Part shown: in pieces, positions 6,103 through 11,865 of the stretch
Layout: each line of letters opens with the position of its first letter
Position numbering within the stretch: position 1 is the first letter of the stretch
Assembly (NCBI GenBank): GCA_003241285.1
Contig: QFOT01000013.1
Span: 1 to 25,592, forward strand
Source of the DNA: Micavibrio aeruginosavorus
GTDB lineage: Bacteria > Pseudomonadota > Alphaproteobacteria > Micavibrionales > Micavibrionaceae
DNA length: 25,592 bases
Direction of reading: 5' to 3'
Notes under the pieces: generated by a model
What the model was told of the DNA's origin: nothing
Seen by the model: only the letters and a program-made list of their open reading frames with translations
Database searches by the model: none
Program-made: the position numbers and the translations under genes

Positions 6103-7024
6103 CTTTAAGGTTCTTCTGGATTCTCTCCATGACAGGAATGTCCGTGTCTTCAGCTTTAAATTCTCCGCCTGTCACGCGCTGATAAAGCTCAGCATATTTC
6201 CGGCTGAACATTTCGTTATCTGCATCGGTAATTTCTGGAAGAGGAGATGTGTAGGCGTCTTCCATTCGCTCGACCAGCCATTTACGGACGAATTCCTTAT
6301 CAAGGCCTTCGGGTTCTGCGCCGTTATCGAAGCGTTCCTGATATGTAGCAGCGACCCAGTAGCGGCTGCTATCAGGCGTATGAATTTCATCGGCGAGATG
6401 CAGAACGCCGTTTTCATCCGTACCGAACTCATATTTCGTATCGACAAGGATCAGCCCTTGTTTTGCGGCGATTTCCTGCCCGCGTGCGAAAAGGGTGAGG
6501 GCGGCTTTTTCTGTCTGCGCCCATAGTTCTTTTGAAACGAGACCTGTTTTTACGATTTCCTCTCCGGAAATCGGGTCGTCGGTTTTACCTTTTGTTGTGG
6601 GGGTCAGAATAGTTTCAGGTAATTCCTGATTTTTGACCATGCCTTCGGGGAAGCTGTGCCCATACATTTCGCGCTCGCCGTTTCTATATTTGGTCCAGAT
6701 CGACGTTCCGGTGGTGCCTGTCATATAGCGGCGGACGACGACTTCCACGGGGAGCATATTGAGCTTCTTCACGATCATCACATTCGGATCAGGAATGGAA
6801 ATAACATGATTGGGCAGAATATGCTTGGTCTGGTCGAACCAGAATTGGGCGATGCCGTTCAAAATAGCCCCTTTATTAGGCACGGCGGTAATCGCGCGGT
6901 CAAACGCGCTCAGGCGGTCAGAAGTCACAAAAACCATACGCCCGTCGCCTAAATCGAACGTATCGCGGACTTTGCCTTTATAATGATTTGGCAGGAAAGA
7001 GGGGATTTCGGAAAGGGTTTTCAT
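6086..7024 (-). CDS. purC: Phosphoribosylaminoimidazole-succinocarboxamide synthase (SAICAR synthetase)
   Basis: A 312-residue cytosolic enzyme of de novo purine synthesis that joins CAIR and aspartate using ATP. Motifs seen are YKGKVRDTFDLGDGRMVFVTSDR near the N-terminus (ATP site), the VVVRRYMTGTTGTS segment, LILVDTKYEFG, and the DEIHTPDSSRYW signature. At just over 300 residues it is the longer form, resembling the yeast-type enzyme more than the roughly 240-residue E. coli form. I chose the ATG at 7024: AAGG lies seven bases before it. An in-frame GTG at 7030 lies almost on top of that ribosome binding site. It runs divergently from rplM. Confidence 0.95.
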   Translation of the reverse strand: MKTLSEIPSFLPNHYKGKVRDTFDLGDGRMVFVTSDRLSAFDRAITAVPNKGAILNGIAQFWFDQTKHILPNHVISIPDPNVMIVKKLNMLPVEVVVRRYMTGTTGTSIWTKYRNGEREMYGHSFPEGMVKNQELPETILTPTTKGKTDDPISGEEIVKTGLVSKELWAQTEKAALTLFARGQEIAAKQGLILVDTKYEFGTDENGVLHLADEIHTPDSSRYWVAATYQERFDNGAEPEGLDKEFVRKWLVERMEDAYTSPLPEITDADNEMFSRKYAELYQRVTGGEFKAEDTDIPVMERIQKNLKEKAAV

Positions 7025-7045
7025 GCGCACACCTTACATAAAGTG

Positions 7046-7090
7046 CTTTTCCCGCGAAAGCGGGAATCTGGGCTCCGCCTGCGGGAGGGG
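7046..7090. repeat. REP-like palindromic element, short copy
   Basis: TTCCCGC-GAAA-GCGGGAA (7049-7066) is a 7-base-pair stem capped by a GAAA tetraloop, followed by GGGCTCCGCCTGCGGGAGG, which can form a second GC-rich hairpin. The first half matches the arms of the larger inverted repeat at 9482-9543 (shared core CGAAAGCGGG.ATCTGG.CTC). It lies between purC and rplM. I read it as one unit of a dispersed extragenic palindrome family. Confidence 0.7.
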
Positions 7091-7136
7091 TAAATACTGG
7101 TATAATAATACCATATATAAAAAGTCATTGTTTTTG

Positions 7137-7165
7137 TTGACTTAAGGTGATGTGTCAGGCATAAC
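7137..7165 (+). promoter_or_regulatory. Promoter for rplM-rpsI
   Basis: TTGACT (7137-7142), exactly 17 bases, then CATAAC (7160-7165). The start near 7172 would leave a 30-base leader with AAGGAACATAAGGCG before the ATG. An imperfectly spaced palindrome TGGTAT-AATA-ATACCA at 7098-7113 lies just upstream and could be an operator. Confidence 0.6.
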
Positions 7166-7203
7166 ACCGCATCGAATTAACACTAAACAAGGAACATAAG
7201 GCG

Positions 7204-7662
7204 ATGAAAACTTACTCCGCCAAGCCTTCAGAGATTGAGAAAAAATGGTTCGTCGTTGATGCTGAGGGCGTTGTCCTCGGCCGTCTTGCGACAGTCATTG
7301 CGATGCGTCTCCGTGGCAAGCACAAACCGATCTTCACTCCGCATATGGATACAGGTGACAACATCATCGTGATCAATGCAGAAAAAGTAAAAATCACAGG
7401 TAAAAAAGGCGATCAATCGATCTTCTACTGGCACACAGGATATGTCGGCGGGATTAAAGAGCGTACTCAGAACGAGATTCTGAACGGTCGCTTCCCGAAC
7501 CGCGTTCTTGAAAACGCCGTTCGCCGTATGCTGCCTAAGAACACTATGGGCCGCGATATTTTGAAAAACTTGAAAGTATACGCAGGTTCCGAACATCCTC
7601 ACGCTTCGCAAAATCCAACTGTTTTGGATGTTGCCGGTATGAACGCAAAGAATAAGAGGTAA
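7204..7662 (+). CDS. rplM: 50S ribosomal protein L13
   Basis: A 152-residue large-subunit protein. Typical segments are KKWFVVDAEGVVLGRLAT near the N-terminus, LRGKHKPIFTPHMDTGD, INAEKVKITGKK, and the C-terminal RRMLPKNTMGRDILKNLKVY block. It is slightly longer than E. coli L13 (142 residues), as usual for Alphaproteobacteria. rpsI follows after five bases in the standard L13-S9 operon. In other bacteria L13 can act as autogenous regulator of this operon; no matching leader structure was identified here. Confidence 0.97.
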   Translation: MKTYSAKPSEIEKKWFVVDAEGVVLGRLATVIAMRLRGKHKPIFTPHMDTGDNIIVINAEKVKITGKKGDQSIFYWHTGYVGGIKERTQNEILNGRFPNRVLENAVRRMLPKNTMGRDILKNLKVYAGSEHPHASQNPTVLDVAGMNAKNKR

Positions 7663-7667
7663 TCACC

Positions 7668-8216
7668 ATGGCACCACGTAAACCAAAAACAGAGGCCGTT
7701 ACTGATCTGAAAGATCTGGCACAAGCTTCACCTACAGCTTCTGCTCCAGCGGCTACGGCGGCTCCATCCGGTCAGACAAACGCGCAAGCGGCTGCTGACG
7801 GTACGCCACGTCAATCCAAGAAAGACGCTCAAGGCCGTTCTTACGCAACAGGTCGTCGTAAAGACGCAACTGCCCGCGTATGGATCAAGGCAGGTTCCGG
7901 TAAAGTTGTCGTCAACGGCAAAACACAGGAAGCTTATTTCGGTCGTCCGACACACTTGCTCGTTTTGAACCAGCCATTCTTCATCTCCGGTCAAGTAAAC
8001 CGCTTTGATGTAATGTGCACGGTCAAAGGCGGCGGTCTGTCAGGCCAGGCCGGCGCGATCCGTCACGGTATCTCCCAAGCGCTGCAACTTTTCGATCCTG
8101 CTCTGCGCAGCCCGTTGAAAGCTGCCGGTATGCTGACACGTGATGCGCGTTCCGTTGAGCGTAAAAAAGTCGGTCTTCACAAAGCCCGTCGTGCAAAACA
8201 ATGGGTCAAGCGTTAA
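7668..8216 (+). CDS. rpsI: 30S ribosomal protein S9
   Basis: A 182-residue small-subunit protein. The conserved S9 domain begins near residue 58 (SYATGRRKDATARVWIKAGSG) and ends with KVGLHKARRAKQWVKR, the C-terminal tail whose last residues contact tRNA in the P site. The N-terminus carries about 55 extra residues rich in Ala, Thr and Gln, so the protein is much longer than E. coli S9 (130). Alphaproteobacterial S9 proteins often have such extensions, but this one is at the long end. The ribosome binding site AAGAGG overlaps the end of rplM. Confidence 0.97.
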   Translation: MAPRKPKTEAVTDLKDLAQASPTASAPAATAAPSGQTNAQAAADGTPRQSKKDAQGRSYATGRRKDATARVWIKAGSGKVVVNGKTQEAYFGRPTHLLVLNQPFFISGQVNRFDVMCTVKGGGLSGQAGAIRHGISQALQLFDPALRSPLKAAGMLTRDARSVERKKVGLHKARRAKQWVKR

Positions 8217-8238
8217 GCTTACTTTTATATCGAATTCG

Positions 8239-8265
8239 AAAAAGGCTCCGTTTGGAGCCTTTTTT
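8239..8265 (+). terminator. Rho-independent terminator after rpsI
   Basis: AAGGCTCC/GGAGCCTT stem around a GTTT loop, with an A-run before and six T residues after. It lies 22 bases past the rpsI stop, and its far side also faces the convergent gene ending at 8274. Confidence 0.9.
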
Positions 8266-8273
8266 ATTCGGTT

Positions 8274-8774
8274 CTATATGCCAAAATGGAAATGCTTGAA
8301 GGCCTCATGATTGGCATCGTAAGCATTCCCACATTGTTCAAAAGTCCTTGTGACAGTTTTTTGATCAGGCCATTGATGGATGAGAGTGGCCCGCTTGCTA
8401 TGTACTGCATCTGTTAATGCGAGCGTAATGGAAACGGTATCTTCTATCGTTTGATAGATGCCGGGTATGTCTGTCTTATAAACATCATAAAATGGATCTA
8501 CGACATCTAGTAAACCATAGTTCTCATTAGCGTATGAATATCCTTTTTCTGTAACAATCTCGCTAACGTTAACGCTCTTGAAGTTCTCGCCCTGACGTAG
8601 CAGGTCGTGAACGATATAAGCATCACAACTTACATGGAAACGTATCCTGTCTGGTTGATCATTGCTTATCAGGGGAATATCCAGATAGGCGCCGGATAAG
8701 GGCGATGTGTTATCTAGCTGGTGCACTTGCAGAAAGCTGATCGTTAAGGATTTTTGAGGGATAGCTCGGGTCAT
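8274..8774 (-). CDS. Unrecognised 166-aa protein under a SAM-II-like leader
   Basis: I do not recognise this protein. It is soluble, mildly acidic, and has no signal peptide or membrane segment. It reads as a mixed alpha/beta fold with alternating hydrophobic strands (for example RIRFHVSCDAYIVHDLL at about 43-59 and TVSITLALTDAV at about 113-124). It has two cysteines (about 50 and 147) and ends in a histidine-rich tail, HEAFKHFHFGI. No nucleotide-binding or SAM-binding motif is evident. The start is well supported: AAAGGAG lies 7 bases before the ATG. The leader is notable: a promoter, a SAM-II-like aptamer, a terminator-like hairpin and a hairpin pairing the ribosome binding site all lie in order within 180 bases upstream. 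That suggests expression falls when SAM is plentiful, hence a link to methionine or SAM economy. The link is inferred from the leader only. Confidence 0.75.
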   Translation of the reverse strand: MTRAIPQKSLTISFLQVHQLDNTSPLSGAYLDIPLISNDQPDRIRFHVSCDAYIVHDLLRQGENFKSVNVSEIVTEKGYSYANENYGLLDVVDPFYDVYKTDIPGIYQTIEDTVSITLALTDAVHSKRATLIHQWPDQKTVTRTFEQCGNAYDANHEAFKHFHFGI

Positions 8775-8779
8775 TTTTA

Positions 8780-8808
8780 GTCTCCTTTAAGCAATAAGAT
8801 TGGGAGAC
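8780..8808 (-). promoter_or_regulatory. Hairpin sequestering the ribosome binding site
   Basis: In the minus-strand transcript GTCTCC (8808-8803) can pair with GGAGAC (8785-8780), which contains the GGAG of the Shine-Dalgarno sequence for the gene starting at 8774. The stem is six perfect pairs around a 17-base loop. It could add translational control to the leader upstream. The pairing is seen; its role is inferred. Confidence 0.45.
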
Positions 8809-8810
8809 AT

Positions 8811-8847
8811 AAAAAATGCAGGCCCCAACCATAGTTATGGGTCTGCA
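8811..8847 (-). terminator. Terminator-like hairpin in the SAM-II-like leader
   Basis: On the minus strand TGCAGACCC (8847-8839) pairs with GGGCCTGCA (8825-8817) with a single A-C mismatch, and is followed directly by six T residues (8816-8811). It lies between the aptamer and the coding region, where an expression platform would be. An alternative small stem CTGC/GCAG (8856-8853 with 8846-8843) competes with its 5' arm and could act as an antiterminator. Confidence 0.55.
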
Positions 8848-8857
8848 GTTACGCAGT

Positions 8858-8905
8858 GCTTTAGCTTTATTAACGCGGTGCAAGCTACCCTTCAAATGCC
8901 GCGGA
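8858..8905 (-). promoter_or_regulatory. SAM-II-like riboswitch aptamer
   Basis: Read on the minus strand, the segment contains CGCGGCATTTGA, then TAGCTTGCACCGCG, then TTAATAAAGCTAAAGC. Three features match the SAM-II class. P1 forms from CGCGG (8903-8899) and CCGCG (8878-8874), five perfect pairs. The loop opens with the conserved ATTTGA and carries GCTTGCA. The pseudoknot helix forms from TAGCTT (8887-8882) and AAGCTA (8867-8862), six perfect pairs, with an A-rich linker between, ending in the class signature GCTAAAG. SAM-II riboswitches turn off methionine and SAM genes in Alphaproteobacteria. SAM-V shares a similar core, so the subclass is less certain than the general call. Confidence 0.8.
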
Positions 8906-8924
8906 AAGTAAAACTTTCACTGTC

Positions 8925-8954
8925 ATGGTAATGAGTTTTGGTTTTTAATGTCAA
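8925..8954 (-). promoter_or_regulatory. Promoter for the SAM-II-like leader
   Basis: A perfect -35 TTGACA (8954-8949), 18 bases, then TACCAT (8930-8925, four of six). The predicted start near 8918 lies about 14 bases before the aptamer. The -35 box overlaps the upstream candidate start codon of the divergent gene at 8948, so RNA polymerase binding here would overlap that gene's 5' end. Confidence 0.6.
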
Positions 8955-9463
8955 TCGTCATGATTAAAAAATTTAAAAATATTCTTCCTGCTATGGATAA
9001 AACGACATTTATCGCCGAAAACGCCGTAATCATCGGCGATGTGGAAATCGGCGCGGAAAGCAGTGTCTGGTATAATTGCGTTTTGCGTGGCGACGTCAAC
9101 GATATCAAAATAGGGGAGCGGACAAATATTCAGGACGGCTCGATCATTCATGTCTCATCGACAACCCAAGGGACCTATATCGGCGATGATGTAACGGTCG
9201 GCCATTGCGCTTTATTGCATGCCTGCACAATTGGTAATCGCGCATTTATCGGTATGCAGGCCTGTGTGATGGATGACGCGATTGTTGAAGACGAAGCGAT
9301 GGTTGCGGCTGGTGCCCTTGTAACGCCGGGAAAACGAATTCCTTCACATCAGTTATGGGGCGGAAGTCCGGCGAAGTTTATGCGTAATCTTACTGAAGAA
9401 GAAATTAAATTCCTGAAATTTTCGGCAGAGCGATATGTTAGATTGAGTAGGGAGTATAAATGA
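8948..9463 (+). CDS. Gamma-carbonic-anhydrase-family protein (left-handed beta-helix)
   Basis: A 171-residue protein of the YrdA/PaaY/gamma-carbonic anhydrase type. Hexapeptide repeats run from about residue 24 to 120 (for example AVIIGDVEIGAESSVWYNCV). The three zinc-ligand histidines of the family are present: His68 in IIHVSS, and His86 and His91 in GHCALLHAC. GDVNDIKIGERTNIQDGSIIH is the family core. It probably binds a metal as a trimer; carbonic anhydrase activity is not assured, as many members lack it. The start is uncertain: ATG 8948 or ATG 8960 (MIKKFKN) both fit, and neither has a strong ribosome binding site. The 8948 ATG overlaps the -35 of the divergent promoter. Confidence 0.88.
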   Translation: MSIVMIKKFKNILPAMDKTTFIAENAVIIGDVEIGAESSVWYNCVLRGDVNDIKIGERTNIQDGSIIHVSSTTQGTYIGDDVTVGHCALLHACTIGNRAFIGMQACVMDDAIVEDEAMVAAGALVTPGKRIPSHQLWGGSPAKFMRNLTEEEIKFLKFSAERYVRLSREYK

Positions 9464-9481
9464 CACTCCTTCCAATAATGC

Positions 9482-9543
9482 TTTCCCCACGAAAGCGGGG
9501 ATCTGGCTCTGTAATCATTGAGATCCCCGCTTTCGCGGGGAAA
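9482..9543. repeat. Large inverted repeat (REP-like pair) between two convergent genes
   Basis: Two 23-base arms, 9482-9504 and 9521-9543, are reverse complements with one mismatch and flank a 16-base loop. Each arm is itself close to palindromic (CCCCGC-TTTC-GCGGGG in the second), so the element can form one long hairpin or two small ones. The arm core matches the single copy at 7046-7066. It lies between the gamma-carbonic-anhydrase and phaC stops and may act as a bidirectional terminator or mRNA 3'-end stabiliser. It lacks a clear T-run. Confidence 0.8.
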
Positions 9544-9554
9544 ACAGGTAGTGG

Positions 9555-11354
9555 TTAGTTAGCTTTCATCCTGACATAACTTCCCGGCGCATCTTCAAGG
9601 GCGTTTTGTGGAGTTCTTGATTTTATTTTACTGCCGGAAAAGTCTTCGAGCCACTTTGCCCAATGCGGCCACCAGGAGCCGTCACTTAGCGAAGCTCTTT
9701 CCAGCCAGTCATCCGGCTTATCTTTATTATCGATATGGGATGTCCAGTATTGGTATTTCCCAGCCGCTGGCGGATTGACGACACCGGCGACATGGCCCGA
9801 AGCGGACAGCGTAAATGTTTTGTCGCCGCCAATATTGCGCATTCCCTCGAAAGTTGATTTCCAGGGGGCGATATGATCTTCCTTGGTAGAGAGGAAATAA
9901 GACGGCACGTTTACTTTGCGCAGATCGATCGGCGTATCGTTTAGCGTCATGGCATCCGGCTTGCAGAGAAGATTTTCACGATACATTTTTCGCAGGTAAA
10001 AACTATGCATGGCGGCTGGCATATTGGTAGAGTCGTCATTCCAGTAAAGAAGATCGAACTGGAATGGCTCTTTGCCGAGCATGTAATTATTGACGACATA
10101 AGACCAGATCAAATCATTGGCGCGGAGAAGGCTGAACGTATTTCGAAGCTCGCTACCTTCAAGATAGCCTTTTTCCGACATTTTTTTATCGAGAGCATCC
10201 AGTTGTTCATCATCGATAAAGACGGCAAGATCGCCTGCATCTGAAAAGTCAATGAGCGTTGTCAGGAACGTCGCCGAGGCGATGCGCTGCTGATTATCTT
10301 TTTTCGCCATATAGGCAAGCGCGGAAGCGAGTAACGTTCCGCCGATGCAATAGCCGACAACGTTGCTTTTTTTCTGATCTGTTATTTTTTCTATTTCACC
10401 CAGCGCAGAAAGAATGCCTTCCTCGATATAGGAATAGAATGTTTTTCCCGCGAGGTTTTGTCCCGGGTTCACCCATGAAATAACGAAGACAGTATGCCCT
10501 TGATCAACTGCCCATTTCACAAAGGAATTATCAGGGCGCATATCAAGAATATAATATTTATTGATCCATGGCGGAACGATCAGCAAGGGCGTTTCAAATA
10601 CTTGCTCGGTGCTCGGCGTATACTGGATAAGCTGCATCAGATCGTTTTGATAAACAACTTTACCGGGCGTTACAGCCAAATTCTTGCCAATCTCAAACGC
10701 GTCATAATTGGTTTTCTTGATCTGTAATTCGCCGTTGCCGCGTTCCAGATCGTCAATCAGGTTCTCAAACCCCTTCACCAGATTCTGGCCTTTGGAATCC
10801 AAGGTTTCTCTCAGAACAACGGGATTGGTCAGGGCGAAGTTAGTCGGGGCCATGGAATCGACAAATTGCCGCGTGTAGAAATCAAGTTTTGCTTTTTCGC
10901 GCTTATTGAGACCTTCCGCGTTGTGAACATATTTCTTCAATACCTGCGATGTCAGCAAATAGGATTGTTTGATAAAATCAAATCCGGCATTTTCATTCCA
11001 TAGGGGATCTTTAAATCTCTTGTCGCCGCTATCGGGCTTTATGATTTCTTCGCTCTCTTCACCAAGGAATTTTTTGCTGGTTTCCTGCCACAACTGATAA
11101 AGGCTCTGCATATATTCAAGTTGCAAATCGACCAGGCTTTGCGGGTTTTGCAAAGCACTCTCATATAATTTTTTTAAAGCGGGCTGCATATTAAGTGGGT
11201 CAGGAGTAGATTCTTGCTGCTGCTTTTCCTGATATTCTTTAACCAGAGGTCCCAACCTGTCGAAAAGCTCCGTCATCTGATGAGAGAACGTAACAGGGTC
11301 TAATTTGTAAGATTTGGCGCCGGTGGGCTTATCAGAAGGCTTTTTGGATGTCAT
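9555..11354 (-). CDS. phaC: Class I poly(3-hydroxyalkanoate) synthase
   Basis: A 599-residue polymerase that joins 3-hydroxyacyl-CoA units into PHA storage granules. The alpha/beta hydrolase core carries the lipase-like box GYCIGG with nucleophile Cys336; Asp493 (TKEDHIAPW) and His521 (ASGHVAG) complete the triad. PPWINKYYILDMRPDNSFV and the C-terminal APGSYVRMKAN are typical of class I. Length matches class I (about 560-600). The N-terminal 60 residues are charged and variable. No obvious ribosome binding site precedes the ATG, but the first conserved block begins well after it. phaA, phaB, phasin and depolymerase genes are not in the window. The neighbouring operon starts divergently 131 bases away. 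Confidence 0.96.
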   Translation of the reverse strand: MTSKKPSDKPTGAKSYKLDPVTFSHQMTELFDRLGPLVKEYQEKQQQESTPDPLNMQPALKKLYESALQNPQSLVDLQLEYMQSLYQLWQETSKKFLGEESEEIIKPDSGDKRFKDPLWNENAGFDFIKQSYLLTSQVLKKYVHNAEGLNKREKAKLDFYTRQFVDSMAPTNFALTNPVVLRETLDSKGQNLVKGFENLIDDLERGNGELQIKKTNYDAFEIGKNLAVTPGKVVYQNDLMQLIQYTPSTEQVFETPLLIVPPWINKYYILDMRPDNSFVKWAVDQGHTVFVISWVNPGQNLAGKTFYSYIEEGILSALGEIEKITDQKKSNVVGYCIGGTLLASALAYMAKKDNQQRIASATFLTTLIDFSDAGDLAVFIDDEQLDALDKKMSEKGYLEGSELRNTFSLLRANDLIWSYVVNNYMLGKEPFQFDLLYWNDDSTNMPAAMHSFYLRKMYRENLLCKPDAMTLNDTPIDLRKVNVPSYFLSTKEDHIAPWKSTFEGMRNIGGDKTFTLSASGHVAGVVNPPAAGKYQYWTSHIDNKDKPDDWLERASLSDGSWWPHWAKWLEDFSGSKIKSRTPQNALEDAPGSYVRMKAN

Positions 11355-11404
11355 CTGCTTTCATACCGTTAAATTCGCTCTCAACCTATCAAAAAATACG
11401 TGGC

Positions 11405-11432
11405 TTGATAAGCCTTGCCCCTTGCCAATAAA
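11405..11432 (+). promoter_or_regulatory. Candidate promoter for the lipoprotein-hom operon
   Basis: TTGATA (11405-11410), 16 bases, AATAAA (11427-11432). A short palindrome GGCTT-GAT-AAGCC at 11402-11414 overlaps the -35 and could be an operator. It lies in the 130-base divergent gap between phaC and the lipoprotein gene. Only moderate support. Confidence 0.35.
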
Positions 11433-11484
11433 ACATAGTTGCGCCACGATAGTGCCATTCTTAGACCATTCTTGGAGAAACTCC

Positions 11485-11865
11485 GTGAAACCGCTTTTTT
11501 CTTTACTTATTTTATTGGCGCTGACGGCATGTCAAACAGCCGAAACGACACAGCCAAAGCCTGCACCCGTAAAACAGGATTTTCTTACCACAGGGCGCGG
11601 TTTGTCAAACGGTGCAGTTGATCTTTACCAGCCGGGAACTGATTTTCTTCCAACCGCAGAATATCCGACAACCGGGCGCGCTTTGTCACCGATACCGGGC
11701 AATCCGAATGTCCTGGTAAACGATCCTAGCGTAACGATTTACAGTCTTGATACGATGGAAGTGAACGAAGTTCAGGCCGCGCCGCTGCCGCCTTTGCAAC
11801 CTCCAACAAGTTTGCAGGGTGGTTTTCCATCGCCTTTCGACAGCAATGGTAATCCTGTTAAATGA
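11485..11865 (+). CDS. Proline-rich lipoprotein
   Basis: A 126-residue predicted lipoprotein starting at GTG 11485. The start is set by GGAGAAA (11474-11480) and by the signal peptide that begins there (VKPLFSLLILLALTAC), with the lipobox LTAC and modified cysteine 16. A longer open frame upstream lacks this logic. The mature part is low-complexity, rich in Pro, Thr and Gly, with two similar units (FLTTGRGLS and YPTTGRALS). No domain is recognised. Its stop overlaps the hom start as ATGA, so it is co-translated with an amino acid biosynthesis gene, which is unexpected for an envelope protein. Confidence 0.75.
   Translation: MKPLFSLLILLALTACQTAETTQPKPAPVKQDFLTTGRGLSNGAVDLYQPGTDFLPTAEYPTTGRALSPIPGNPNVLVNDPSVTIYSLDTMEVNEVQAAPLPPLQPPTSLQGGFPSPFDSNGNPVK

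Noticed and set aside
6071..6526. Plus-strand open frame of 151 codons inside purC
   Set aside because: Antisense shadow of a clear purC coding region, rich in Cys and Phe as shadows often are, with no supporting signals.
7025..7030. GTG start for purC at 7030
   Set aside because: Lies almost directly on the AAGG ribosome binding site; the ATG at 7024 has proper spacing.
8710..8895. Minus-strand 61-codon frame overlapping the riboswitch leader
   Set aside because: No ribosome binding site, overlaps the aptamer, terminator hairpin and start of the 166-aa gene; the RNA structure explains the region better.
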